From Bacteroidales bacterium (GTDB taxonomy: Bacteria > Bacteroidota > Bacteroidia > Bacteroidales > UBA932), in contig JAGAIM010000218.1 in the NCBI GenBank assembly GCA_017626555.1, positions 1-40,500 of the forward strand: DNA of 40,500 nt, in the 5' to 3' direction. A model generated the notes under the pieces. The model searched no databases. It was not told the DNA's origin and was given only the letters and a program-made list of their open reading frames with translations. Below are positions 1 through 7,782 of this stretch, piece by piece (the stretch's first letter is position 1; each line of letters opens with the position of its first letter). A program made the translations under genes and the position numbers.

Positions 1-35
1 CGTTCATCCTGAGCCAGGATCAAACTCTTCATTGT
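1..35 (-). rRNA. rrs: 16S ribosomal RNA, 5' end only (partial)
   Basis: Read on the minus strand, the first 35 bases contain the universal 5' segment AGAGTTTGATCCTGGCTCAG followed by GATGAACG, the form usual in Bacteroidetes. The gene runs off the left edge, so only the first ~35 nt are present. The mature 5' end is placed by aligning TGAAGAG with the E. coli 16S start and could be off by a few bases. The gene points away from the rest of the window. Confidence 0.95.
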
Positions 36-150
36 ATAATATTTATTATTTCTCTAGTCTGTCCTGACACTTATAATTTCAAAAGAAATTAACGCTTCTC
101 GATAAATTGTATTTCTCGGTACTTGCTTCTTGTACTTTCCTTCAATCTTT

Positions 151-189
151 TCAATGAACTTTTAAGTCTTTTCGAGAGGTTTTCCTCTC
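151..189 (-). promoter_or_regulatory. 16S leader: hairpin and boxA-like element
   Basis: In the leader of the rRNA transcript the minus strand reads GAGAGG-AAAA-CCTCTC (174-189), a perfect 6-bp hairpin close to the expected transcription start. It is followed by AGTTCATTGA (151-160), which resembles the conserved element seen upstream of 16S genes in Bacteroidetes and thought to act as a boxA antitermination site. The hairpin is seen directly; the boxA role is inferred from position and similarity. Confidence 0.5.
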
Positions 190-199
190 AAATGGGCTG

Positions 200-230
200 C
201 AAAGATACGGACTTTTTTTTATCCTCCAAA
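200..230 (-). promoter_or_regulatory. rRNA operon promoter (Bacteroidetes sigma-AB type)
   Basis: On the minus strand TTTG (227-230) is separated by exactly 19 nt from TATCTTTG (200-207). This fits the Bacteroidetes -33 TTTG / -7 TAnnTTTG consensus perfectly. Transcription would start near 193 and give a leader of roughly 160 nt before the 16S gene. Confidence 0.85.
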
Positions 231-260
231 TTTTTTCACACTTTTTTTGAATATTTTTTC

Positions 261-268
261 TACTTTTG
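261..268 (+). promoter_or_regulatory. -7 element for the chromate transporter genes
   Basis: TACTTTTG matches the -7 consensus TAnnTTTG and lies 40 nt upstream of the start codon at 308. No good -33 TTTG stands at 19-20 nt upstream; the region is T-rich instead. It is arranged back to back with the rRNA promoter. Confidence 0.5.
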
Positions 269-307
269 CCCCCGAAATGATATTTTGACATCTCAAATAC
301 GACCCAA

Positions 308-853
308 ATGGCAAGTTTGTGGCAAATATTTCTTGTTTTTGCAAAGATCGGAGCCTTTACCATCGGAGGAGGCATCCCGATGATTGCAGCAATTAAAAGT
401 GAACTGGTAGAGCGAAAGTGGCTGAATAACGAAGATTTCATCGACATCATCACACTTGCCCAAACGGCTCCAGGACTTTTCGCCGTAAATATATCCATCC
501 TCACCGGCCACAAACTGCGTGGCACAAAAGGAAGCGTAGTAGCCACGATAGCAAGTTGCCTGCCTCCGTTCCTGATAATTCTTCTGGTGGCGATGTTCTT
601 CACAGAGTTCAAGGACAACCAATATGTAATAAAGGCATTCAAAGGTATCAGACCAGTAGTGGTGGCTTTGATAGGTGTACCTATGCTGGATATGCTTAAG
701 GCGACCAGAATGAGATGGTGGTCCTGGATCATTGTGATCGCTTCTATGACTCTTGTATGCTTCCTGAAGGTATCACCTATATATATATTGATATGCGTCA
801 TTGTCCTGGCAGCATCCGTCAGTTGGTATAACAACTATAAAAGATTTCACTGA
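308..853 (+). CDS. Chromate transporter, first half (short ChrA-family protein)
   Basis: A 181-residue integral membrane protein of the CHR (chromate ion transporter) family. The N-terminus carries the family hallmark FAKIGAFTIGGG (residues ~10-22), and TAPGLFAVNISILTGHKLRG is the conserved PG...N...G motif after the first membrane segments. Its length is that of a single CHR domain; many bacteria have one ~400-residue fused protein, others two short proteins that work as a pair. The stop codon overlaps the ATG of the next gene (TGATG), so the two halves are almost certainly translated together. The family exports chromate or takes part in sulfate-like anion movement; the substrate in gut Bacteroidales is not established. 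The start at 308 is the first ATG that gives the standard N-terminus. Confidence 0.85.
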   Translation: MASLWQIFLVFAKIGAFTIGGGIPMIAAIKSELVERKWLNNEDFIDIITLAQTAPGLFAVNISILTGHKLRGTKGSVVATIASCLPPFLIILLVAMFFTEFKDNQYVIKAFKGIRPVVVALIGVPMLDMLKATRMRWWSWIIVIASMTLVCFLKVSPIYILICVIVLAASVSWYNNYKRFH

Positions 854-1413
854 TGGCAGAAATTACTATATTCCTTGAACTGTTCAGCACGTTCTTTATA
901 ATAGGTATGTTCACCATCGGTGGTGGATATGCGATGCTGTCCCTTATACAGAACAAGGTGGTAACAGTGCACGGATGGATCGATGACACGACTTTTACCG
1001 ACATTGTAGCGATATCTCAGATGACACCGGGACCGATCGGCATAAATTCCGCGACATACATTGGGTATGAAGTGATATCCAACACCGGAGCACCGGAATA
1101 CCTATGTGTACTGGGCTCATTCACAGCCACTTTCGCGGTAGTCTTGCCCTCATTCATCATCGTCCTTGCCATCTGCAAGGCATACGACAAATGGAAGAAC
1201 CACTATATGTTCCAGGGGGTGATGTCCGGTCTCAAACCAGCCACATTAGGACTTATCGGTACGGCTGCATTAGGACTTGCAACTCCGGAAAACTTCATAG
1301 ATTGGAAAAGTTATGTGATATGCCTGTCGGCATTTCTGGTTTTATATTTCAAAAAACTCGGCCCCTTCTCAGTCATTGGAATAGGAGCGTTGGTCGGACT
1401 TATCATTTATTAG
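853..1413 (+). CDS. Chromate transporter, second half (short ChrA-family protein)
   Basis: A 186-residue paralogue of the preceding protein, with the family motifs GMFTIGGGYAML (residues ~17-28) and SQMTPGPIGINSATYIGY (~55-72). Hydrophobic segments predict about five or six membrane passes. The ATG overlaps the previous stop by one base, the usual arrangement for the two halves of a heterodimeric CHR transporter. The next transporter gene starts 5 bases after the stop, so all three membrane-protein genes appear to form one transcription unit. Family assignment is firm; anion specificity is unknown. Confidence 0.85.
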   Translation: MAEITIFLELFSTFFIIGMFTIGGGYAMLSLIQNKVVTVHGWIDDTTFTDIVAISQMTPGPIGINSATYIGYEVISNTGAPEYLCVLGSFTATFAVVLPSFIIVLAICKAYDKWKNHYMFQGVMSGLKPATLGLIGTAALGLATPENFIDWKSYVICLSAFLVLYFKKLGPFSVIGIGALVGLIIY

Positions 1414-1417
1414 AGAG

Positions 1418-3082
1418 ATGGATTGGTTCATTGATATATTCACACAACAGACATTCGTACAGGCCACACTTGTCCTCGCACTTATATGCGCTGTAGGACT
1501 GGCTTTAGGACAGATCAAGATAGGAGGCATATCACTGGGAGTGACATTCGTGTTCTTTGTGGGCATAATTGCAGGTCATATCGGACTGCAGGTCAATCCT
1601 GATATGCTCAATATGATCCAGAACTTCGGACTCATTCTTTTCATATATGCACTAGGTGTGCAGGTGGGACCCGGATTCTTCTCATCCTTCAAGCAAGGTG
1701 GTATAAAACTTAACCTTCTGGCTTTGATCCTGCTTGTGGCAGGAAGTGCAATGGCGCTCATATTCCATTGGACTACAGGCATTCCTCTCGGTGATATGAT
1801 GGGACTTCTTTCTGGAGCGGTAACAAACACTCCTATGCTTGGAGCAGCCCAACAGGCCCTTCTTCAGATCGAGCCCGACAATATAGAAGGGGCGAACAAT
1901 ATGGCTATGGCCTGCGCCGTAGGCTACCCCTTCGGCCTGATCGGAATGATTCTCTGCGTCATCCTTCTACGCAAAATCATAAGCAGGAAAGTAAGCAAGA
2001 AGCAGGAAAACTCGTCGGACAATACTTTCGTTGCGGAATACCAGGTAAGCAACCCTGCCATATTCGGCAAGACGATCAAGGAGATCAGAAAGAATGCCGA
2101 CTGCCATTTCGTTATATCCAGAATATGGAAGAACGATAAACTGATAATCCCTACATCAGAGACCATCATTGAAGAGAATGAACACCTGCTCGTCATATCG
2201 GGGAAAAGTGATGTAGAGCGCGTGAAGACACTTTTCGGTCATAAGGAGGACGTGGACTGGAACAAGAAAGAGATAGATTGGAACGCAATTGACAGCCAAC
2301 TTGCATCCCGCAAGATCCTGGTGACAAAACCAGAACTGAACGGAGTGAAACTCGGATCGCTCAGACTGCGCAACTCTTACGGCATAAACATCACAAGAGT
2401 GAACCGTGCCGGCATAGATCTTCTTCCATCACGTTCCCTCAGGCTCCAGTTGGGAGACAAACTGACCATCGTAGGGGAATCAAGAGCACTGGAGAACGTC
2501 AGCACTATACTTGGCAATCAGGCTAAGGAACTGAACAATCCTAACCTTTTCGGAATATTCATCGGTATAGTGCTCGGAGTCATTCTCGGAAGCATTCCTT
2601 TCGCATTCCCGGGAATGAGTATGCCGGTCAGACTAGGCATCGCCGGAGGCCCTATCATAGTCGGACTCCTGATGGGAGCATTCGGCCCGCGTATGCATAT
2701 TTCCATATATATGAGCCGCAGCGCCAATCTGATGCTCAGACAACTAGGACTCACCATATACCTGGCCGGGCTCGGTCTGAGTGCAGGAGCGGGATTCTTC
2801 GAGACTGTCTTTACATCAGAAGGCCTCAGATGGGTCATCATAAGCATAGCACTGGCCGTGATTCCAGTCCTGCTGACAGCCTTCGTTGCAGCCAGATTCT
2901 TCAAGACAGACTATGCAGACAACATCGGAATGCTATGCGGAGCAATGGCAAACCCTTTTGCCCTCGACTTTGCAGACCCGAACGGTGAAGGAGAAGACCC
3001 GGCCGTCGCATACGCAACCGTCTATCCGGCAAGTATTTTCCTAAGGGTCATATCCGTACAACTCATAATGCTTATTTTCTAA
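1418..3082 (+). CDS. YidE/AspT-type transporter with two TrkA-C (RCK_C) domains
   Basis: A 554-residue membrane protein with the layout of the YidE/YbjL/AspT antiporter superfamily: a membrane block (residues ~5-190), two cytosolic RCK_C/TrkA-C-like domains (~205-285 and ~290-370), then a second homologous membrane block (~375-554). Both membrane blocks end in similar G-rich segments (SGAVTNTPMLGAAQQA and CGAMANPFALDFADP), the internal duplication typical of the family. Members exchange amino or organic acids (aspartate:alanine in AspT), but Bacteroidales YidE homologues have no assigned substrate. The start lies 5 bases after the preceding stop, with a purine-rich AGAGAG before the ATG. Confidence 0.85.
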   Translation: MDWFIDIFTQQTFVQATLVLALICAVGLALGQIKIGGISLGVTFVFFVGIIAGHIGLQVNPDMLNMIQNFGLILFIYALGVQVGPGFFSSFKQGGIKLNLLALILLVAGSAMALIFHWTTGIPLGDMMGLLSGAVTNTPMLGAAQQALLQIEPDNIEGANNMAMACAVGYPFGLIGMILCVILLRKIISRKVSKKQENSSDNTFVAEYQVSNPAIFGKTIKEIRKNADCHFVISRIWKNDKLIIPTSETIIEENEHLLVISGKSDVERVKTLFGHKEDVDWNKKEIDWNAIDSQLASRKILVTKPELNGVKLGSLRLRNSYGINITRVNRAGIDLLPSRSLRLQLGDKLTIVGESRALENVSTILGNQAKELNNPNLFGIFIGIVLGVILGSIPFAFPGMSMPVRLGIAGGPIIVGLLMGAFGPRMHISIYMSRSANLMLRQLGLTIYLAGLGLSAGAGFFETVFTSEGLRWVIISIALAVIPVLLTAFVAARFFKTDYADNIGMLCGAMANPFALDFADPNGEGEDPAVAYATVYPASIFLRVISVQLIMLIF

Positions 3083-3089
3083 GCAGACC

Positions 3090-3130
3090 GTTAAAGCGAT
3101 TGACAAATTCAATCGCTTTAACTATCTTCG
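3090..3130 (+). promoter_or_regulatory. Hexosaminidase promoter containing a 13-bp perfect inverted repeat
   Basis: GTTAAAGCGATTG (3090-3102) and CAATCGCTTTAAC (3110-3122) are exact inverted repeats separated by 7 nt. TATCTTCG (3123-3130), one base off the -7 consensus, follows directly, and TTGA at 3100-3103 sits at the -33 spacing of 19 nt. The repeat fills the region between -33 and -7, as an operator would. A terminator for the upstream genes is the alternative, but no T-run follows the hairpin. Confidence 0.55.
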
Positions 3131-3157
3131 CGGGATAAACCGAATAACCACATAAAT

Positions 3158-5488
3158 ATGAGAAAAGCGTTCTTCTTCGCGGCTATCGCCGCCGCTGCAA
3201 TAGCCTGCAGTACCGTTGACGAGAGCACGATCAGCGTCGTACCATACCCTAATGAAGTCAGTATCAAGAACGGCACATTCAATGCAGCCGGAGCAGACTT
3301 CCACATTAGTGCAGATATAGACGAAGCATCAGCAAATGTCATCAAGGCATTTGCCGACAGACTGTCCCAGGCAAGCGGACAGAACAGCACTGCAGATGGT
3401 CAGAACACATCAGAAGGATTCGTTTTCCTTCTAGACAGCGATATGCCTGAAGAAGCATATACACTGGAAATCAGCAGAAAGGCTGCCGTTGTCAAGGCTT
3501 CCTCTCTCAGAGGATTCAACTACGCCATACAGACCATCAAGCAGATGCTCCCTGCCGCAATATTCGGAAACGCTCAGGCAGAAGACAATGACTGGACACT
3601 CCAATGCGCTGAAATCAACGATCAGCCACGTTTCGGATACAGAGGTATGCATATGGACGTATCAAGGCATTTCTTCGATATGGATATGGTGAAACGTTAT
3701 CTCGACATAATGGAAATCCACAAACTCAACACCCTCCACTGGCATCTGACCGACGATCAGGGATGGAGAGTAGAGATCAAGAAATATCCTGAACTTACAT
3801 CGGTAGGCTCCATCAGAAAGGAGACCCTCATCGGACATATATTCAGAGGAGAAGGCAAATATGATGGCACACCGTACGGAGAAGGATGCTGGTTCTCCCA
3901 GGATCAGGTAAAGGAAATCATTGCCTACGCTGCAGCAAAAGGCATAAACATCATTCCTGAGATCGACCTTCCGGGACATATGCTCGCGGCTCTTGCTGCA
4001 TATCCGGAACTCGGATGCACAGGCGGGCCATACGATGTATGGGGACGCTGGGGTATCGCAGATGAGGTTCTTTGCGCCGGAAATGAGCAGACTATGGTTT
4101 TCCTGGAAAATGTCCTTGCAGAAATAGCAGACCTCTTCCCATCAGAATATATTCACATCGGAGGCGACGAATGTCCTAAGGTTTATTGGGAAAAATGTCC
4201 GAAATGCCAGGCAAAGATCAAGGAACTAGGCCTGAAGGATACGGAAGAATTCAAGGCAGAGCACTATCTTCAGAGTTATGTGATGACAAGAATGACAAAT
4301 TTCCTTGAAAAGAAAGGTAAGAAGATCATCGGATGGGACGAAATTCTTGAAGGTGAAGTGGCTGATAATGCCATCGTGATGTCCTGGAGAGGCACTGCCG
4401 GAGGCCTTAAGGCTGCACAGATGGGACACGATGCAATTATGACCCCTAATTCATTCTTCTATCTCGACTATTATCAGTCGCTCGACACTGAGAATGAGCC
4501 ACTTGCCATCGGAGGATATCTCCCGGTAGAGACCTGCTATTCATACGAACCATTCGCAGAGGGTATGACCGACGAAGAGAAGGCACATATTCTTGGCGTG
4601 CAGGCCAATCTCTGGACTGAATACATCCCTACAAACGAACAACTCGAATATATGCTCCTTCCTCGAATGGCTGCCCTCAGCGAAGTACAGTGGTGTCAGC
4701 CTGAGAACAAGAGTTGGGAAAGATTCCTCGACAGCGCAGACGATTTCTGCTCGATCTATGACGTGGCAGGCTATAATTACGCAACACACATATTTGACGT
4801 AAGAGGCTCTGTAACAGTAGAAAACGGCAATGTATATGTTCATCTCGAGGCTCAGGGAGACACACCGGTAAGATATACCCTTGACGGAAGCGATCCTACA
4901 AAAGCATCACCGCTTTATGAGTCGCCGGTGGCAATAACTTCCCCTTGCACATTCAAGGCAAGAGCCTTCAGAGAAGGCGAGCCTGGAAGGATATATGCAA
5001 AAGTATTCGACAGTCACAAGGCAATGGCCAAGAATATTACAGTCAACACCGAAGCGCATCAGAACTACCGTTCCGGACTTCCATATATCCTCGTTGACGG
5101 TATGAGAGGCCCTCAGGACTTCCACAGCAAGGAATGGAGCGGATGGAGAATGGAACCGTTTGATGCAGTTCTGGATATGAACGGCGAAACCTACAGCAGC
5201 CTCACTCTCAGCACCACAGTGGTGAAATACGATGACATCTTCAATCCTGCGGACATCACCGTCTATACATCAGACAACGGAAAGGATTTCACCGAGGTTG
5301 CCAAGGCAGAATATGAGACTGAGGGAGAAAACGAGCCTAACGGTCCGAAGGAATATACCGTTACATTCCCGGAAACATCGGCAAGATACATCAAAGTGAT
5401 AGCCAACCCAGTACCTGAGAAGCCGCAGTGGCACGAGAGAGCAGGTTCAAAGGGATTCCTCTTCATAGATGAAATCATAGTAAAATAA
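3158..5488 (+). CDS. GH20 beta-N-acetylhexosaminidase lipoprotein
   Basis: A 776-residue exo-acting hexosaminidase that removes terminal GlcNAc/GalNAc from glycans, probably on the cell surface or in the periplasm. It has a lipoprotein signal peptide (lipobox ending at Cys17), a GH20b N-terminal domain (~25-150), and a GH20 TIM barrel (~155-505) with HLTDDQGWR and the catalytic pair Asp337-Glu338 in HIGGDECPK; the Asp assists the substrate N-acetyl group and Glu is the acid/base. Next comes a chitobiase C-terminal-like domain (~550-610; VRYTLDGSDPT) and an F5/8-type C (discoidin-like) carbohydrate-binding domain (~625-776). This multidomain form is common in Bacteroides. It is a single-gene unit, with its own promoter upstream and a terminator downstream. 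Confidence 0.93.
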   Translation: MRKAFFFAAIAAAAIACSTVDESTISVVPYPNEVSIKNGTFNAAGADFHISADIDEASANVIKAFADRLSQASGQNSTADGQNTSEGFVFLLDSDMPEEAYTLEISRKAAVVKASSLRGFNYAIQTIKQMLPAAIFGNAQAEDNDWTLQCAEINDQPRFGYRGMHMDVSRHFFDMDMVKRYLDIMEIHKLNTLHWHLTDDQGWRVEIKKYPELTSVGSIRKETLIGHIFRGEGKYDGTPYGEGCWFSQDQVKEIIAYAAAKGINIIPEIDLPGHMLAALAAYPELGCTGGPYDVWGRWGIADEVLCAGNEQTMVFLENVLAEIADLFPSEYIHIGGDECPKVYWEKCPKCQAKIKELGLKDTEEFKAEHYLQSYVMTRMTNFLEKKGKKIIGWDEILEGEVADNAIVMSWRGTAGGLKAAQMGHDAIMTPNSFFYLDYYQSLDTENEPLAIGGYLPVETCYSYEPFAEGMTDEEKAHILGVQANLWTEYIPTNEQLEYMLLPRMAALSEVQWCQPENKSWERFLDSADDFCSIYDVAGYNYATHIFDVRGSVTVENGNVYVHLEAQGDTPVRYTLDGSDPTKASPLYESPVAITSPCTFKARAFREGEPGRIYAKVFDSHKAMAKNITVNTEAHQNYRSGLPYILVDGMRGPQDFHSKEWSGWRMEPFDAVLDMNGETYSSLTLSTTVVKYDDIFNPADITVYTSDNGKDFTEVAKAEYETEGENEPNGPKEYTVTFPETSARYIKVIANPVPEKPQWHERAGSKGFLFIDEIIVK

Positions 5489-5508
5489 AGTCAGACTCCG
5501 ACATATCG

Positions 5509-5538
5509 AAAGGGACATCTTCAAGGTGTCCCTTTTTT
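5509..5538 (+). terminator. Rho-independent terminator after the GH20 gene
   Basis: AAAGGGACATC pairs with GGTGTCCCTTT (one G-U pair) around a short loop and is followed by a run of six T. It lies 20 nt past the GH20 stop codon and separates that gene from the pilus operon. Confidence 0.85.
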
Positions 5539-5598
5539 CGTATATCACATTGCAATTCTATAAATATTTTAAAAATATGCAGATAATTTTAAATTTAT

Positions 5599-5629
5599 TT
5601 TGGAATTATACGCATAATATATAATTTTG
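5599..5629 (+). promoter_or_regulatory. Promoter of the type V pilus operon
   Basis: TTTG (5599-5602), a 19-nt spacer and TAATTTTG (5622-5629) match the Bacteroidetes promoter consensus exactly. The start point falls in the tandem decamer just downstream. The leader to the ATG at 5695 is about 60 nt. Confidence 0.8.
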
Positions 5630-5630
5630 C

Positions 5631-5650
5631 ACTGTGGTGTACTGTGGTTT
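5631..5650 (+). repeat. Tandem decamer at the pilus transcription start
   Basis: ACTGTGGTGT and ACTGTGGTTT are two consecutive 10-bp units beginning 2 nt after the -7 box. The same tandem decamer occurs at the equivalent place in the ROK kinase promoter (17483-17502). Function is unknown; its position suggests a role in the initially transcribed region or as a regulator site. Confidence 0.6.
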
Positions 5651-5694
5651 GGCATACACCGCATCCAACACTAAAACTTTTGTGTTTCACTAAT

Positions 5695-6282
5695 ATGATT
5701 TTTAGAAGATATCTGACCGCTCTGGCACTCCTGATCATCACAACAGGATTGTCAGCGCAGGATTTTGCAATAAAGTCCAACGTTCTGTACGATGTCACAA
5801 AGACACTCAACGCAGGAATAGAAATTGGCGGAGGCAGACCCGAACTGACCTTTGACATATCCGGAAGTTACTGCCCTTTCGAAAGAGCAGGAGGAGCGGT
5901 ATGGAAGCACGCTTTCATCCAGCCTGAAGCCAGATCGTGGCTCTGCAATCGCTTTGACGGGCATTTCCTATCCGCACATCTTCACGGCGGAATATATAAT
6001 GTCGGCAATATAGACACTGAACTCAAGTTCCTCGGAAGCGACTTTTCCCAACTCAGGGATCACCGTTTCCAGGGATGGTTCGTCGGTGCCGGAATAGGTT
6101 ATGGATATGCGCTTATCCTTAGCCGGCACTGGAATCTGGAGTTCGAACTCGGTCTTGGCTATGCATACGCCCGCGGTGACAAGTTCGAATGCGAAGAATG
6201 CGGCGACACAATCTATGAAAACCGTCCTTCACACTATGTCGGCCCGACAAAGGCTGCCATCTGCTTTGTATATCTCTTCTAA
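5695..6282 (+). CDS. DUF3575 outer-membrane protein, first gene of the pilus operon
   Basis: A 195-residue protein with a classic signal peptide ending near LSAQ (~residue 22), followed by FAIKSNVLYD, the start motif of the DUF3575 family. Alternating hydrophobic strands and W/Y-rich motifs (QPEARSWLCNRFDGHF, GIGYGYALILSRHWNLEFELGLGYAYARGD) predict a small outer-membrane beta-barrel. Genes of this family regularly open Bacteroidales fimbrial operons, just before a DUF3868/OmpA-like protein, as here. Its exact role in pilus assembly is not known. An upstream in-frame ATG at 5644 would place extra residues in front of a perfect signal peptide and would begin inside the decamer leader, so 5695 is preferred. 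Confidence 0.85.
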   Translation: MIFRRYLTALALLIITTGLSAQDFAIKSNVLYDVTKTLNAGIEIGGGRPELTFDISGSYCPFERAGGAVWKHAFIQPEARSWLCNRFDGHFLSAHLHGGIYNVGNIDTELKFLGSDFSQLRDHRFQGWFVGAGIGYGYALILSRHWNLEFELGLGYAYARGDKFECEECGDTIYENRPSHYVGPTKAAICFVYLF

Positions 6283-6295
6283 ATTTACGTATGGT

Positions 6296-7723
6296 ATGAA
6301 AAGAACAGCAATAATCCTGAGCCTTCTGGCAATAAGCGGTATAATATCATCAGCGCAGACGGAAGAGAGCATCAGCACACCTGCAGGCGGCAACATCATC
6401 AGACGAGGCGATGTGATGAAAATCGACATAGCCGTCGATCTGTCGGATCTCGACATCAGAAGCAACAGATTTGTCGTACTCACCCCGCGCCTCGTGAACG
6501 GAAATGACACACTGACATTCGAGAGCCTCGGAATATATGGAAGACGTCAGTATATATACACTCAGAGAAACGAGGACAAACTTCAGCAAGGATTTGAAGA
6601 CGTATGTTTCACCGACAAGGATGCCCCCCGGTCATATCAATGGATAGAAGAGGTGGAATACCGTCCCTGGATGCACGGAGCAGTGCTTGAACTACACAGA
6701 CAGATGTACGGCTGCTGCAACGAAAGGATGAGCAGAGACAGTTTTGTCCTGAATGGTTATGAGGACATTTTCTATGTACCTGAATTCATCTATGTCACTC
6801 CGCCGGTGGAACTCGAAAAGACCAGGGAGATGTCCGGTTCGGCATATATAGACTTCCCGGTTTCCCGTACGGAAATACGCCCCGACTACAGGAACAACCG
6901 CGCGGAGATAGGTAAGATCCTTTCAAGCATCGACTCACTCGAAAGCGACGCCGACATCAAAGTCAAATCGTTAACAATCAAGGGATTCGCATCTCCAGAA
7001 GGCAAATACGCCAACAACGAAAGGCTGGCAAAAGGCCGTACAGAGGCTTTGAAGGAATACGTTTCATCGCAATACGATTTCGGAAGAGATTTCATACGCA
7101 CGGCATACGAGCCGGAAGACTGGAGGGGTCTGGAAGCATACGTTGCCGCATCCTCACTGGAGCACAGGAACGAGATCATCGACATCATCAACAGCGGTCT
7201 TGATCCTGATGCTCGCGAAGCAAAGATAAAGAAAGAATATCCTTCGGAATACAAGATGCTCCTGGAGGAATGCTACCCTGCTCTGCGTCATTCGGACTAT
7301 GCAATAGAATACAGCATACGCAGTTTTGCCGATCCTAAGGAAATCCTCAAAGTATATGAAAGGGCTCCGGGAAAACTCAGCCAGAATGAGATATTCATTC
7401 TCTCAACCATATACGAGCCGGGCAGCGAAGAATTCAATGAAGTGTTTGAAGTGGCTGTCGCATTATATCCTGAAAGTGCAGAAGCAAACCTTAATGCCGC
7501 CAATGCAGCAATGTCGCGTGGCGACCTGATAAAAGCGGAAAAATACCTTTCAAAGGCAGGAGACAGAAAGGAAGCCGACTATGCGCGCGGAGTGCTTGAG
7601 GCACTGTCGAAGGATTATGTACAGGCTCAGGCTTTCTTCCGGAAAGCAGCGGAAGGAGGTATGGAGAAAGCCGGAGAGAAAGCGGCCTCGATGGATGAGT
7701 TCATCGCCAGAGCCGGACTATAG
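6296..7723 (+). CDS. DUF3868 / OmpA-like protein of the pilus operon
   Basis: A 475-residue exported protein with a type I signal peptide (MKRTAIILSLLAISGIISSA). The N-terminal ~200 residues match the DUF3868 domain found in Bacteroidales fimbrial loci. Residues ~200-280 form an OmpA/MotB-like domain (IKGFASPEGKYANNERLAKG), which in other proteins binds peptidoglycan. The C-terminus (~350-475) has TPR-like helical repeats (AEANLNAANAAMSRGDLIKAEKYL). With the DUF3575 barrel it probably forms a cell-envelope platform or anchor for the pilus; that is inference from constant gene order. The start at 6296 is chosen over in-frame upstream codons because it alone gives a signal peptide; it lies 13 nt after the previous stop. 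Confidence 0.85.
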   Translation: MKRTAIILSLLAISGIISSAQTEESISTPAGGNIIRRGDVMKIDIAVDLSDLDIRSNRFVVLTPRLVNGNDTLTFESLGIYGRRQYIYTQRNEDKLQQGFEDVCFTDKDAPRSYQWIEEVEYRPWMHGAVLELHRQMYGCCNERMSRDSFVLNGYEDIFYVPEFIYVTPPVELEKTREMSGSAYIDFPVSRTEIRPDYRNNRAEIGKILSSIDSLESDADIKVKSLTIKGFASPEGKYANNERLAKGRTEALKEYVSSQYDFGRDFIRTAYEPEDWRGLEAYVAASSLEHRNEIIDIINSGLDPDAREAKIKKEYPSEYKMLLEECYPALRHSDYAIEYSIRSFADPKEILKVYERAPGKLSQNEIFILSTIYEPGSEEFNEVFEVAVALYPESAEANLNAANAAMSRGDLIKAEKYLSKAGDRKEADYARGVLEALSKDYVQAQAFFRKAAEGGMEKAGEKAASMDEFIARAGL

Positions 7724-7782
7724 GCAGATAAAACCAAAACAAATATAACTAATTATTTATTAACATCTTAAAACAAATTTTT

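Noticed and set aside
151-834. 227-codon minus-strand frame opposite the chromate transporter
   Set aside because: It is the complement of a clear membrane protein gene and runs through the rRNA promoter.
5644-5694. Upstream ATG giving a longer DUF3575 protein
   Set aside because: It starts inside the decamer leader and puts a hydrophilic stretch before a perfect signal peptide at 5695.
6101-6295. Extended N-terminus of the DUF3868/OmpA protein
   Set aside because: It would overlap the previous gene by ~180 bases with low-quality sequence; the signal peptide starts at 6296.
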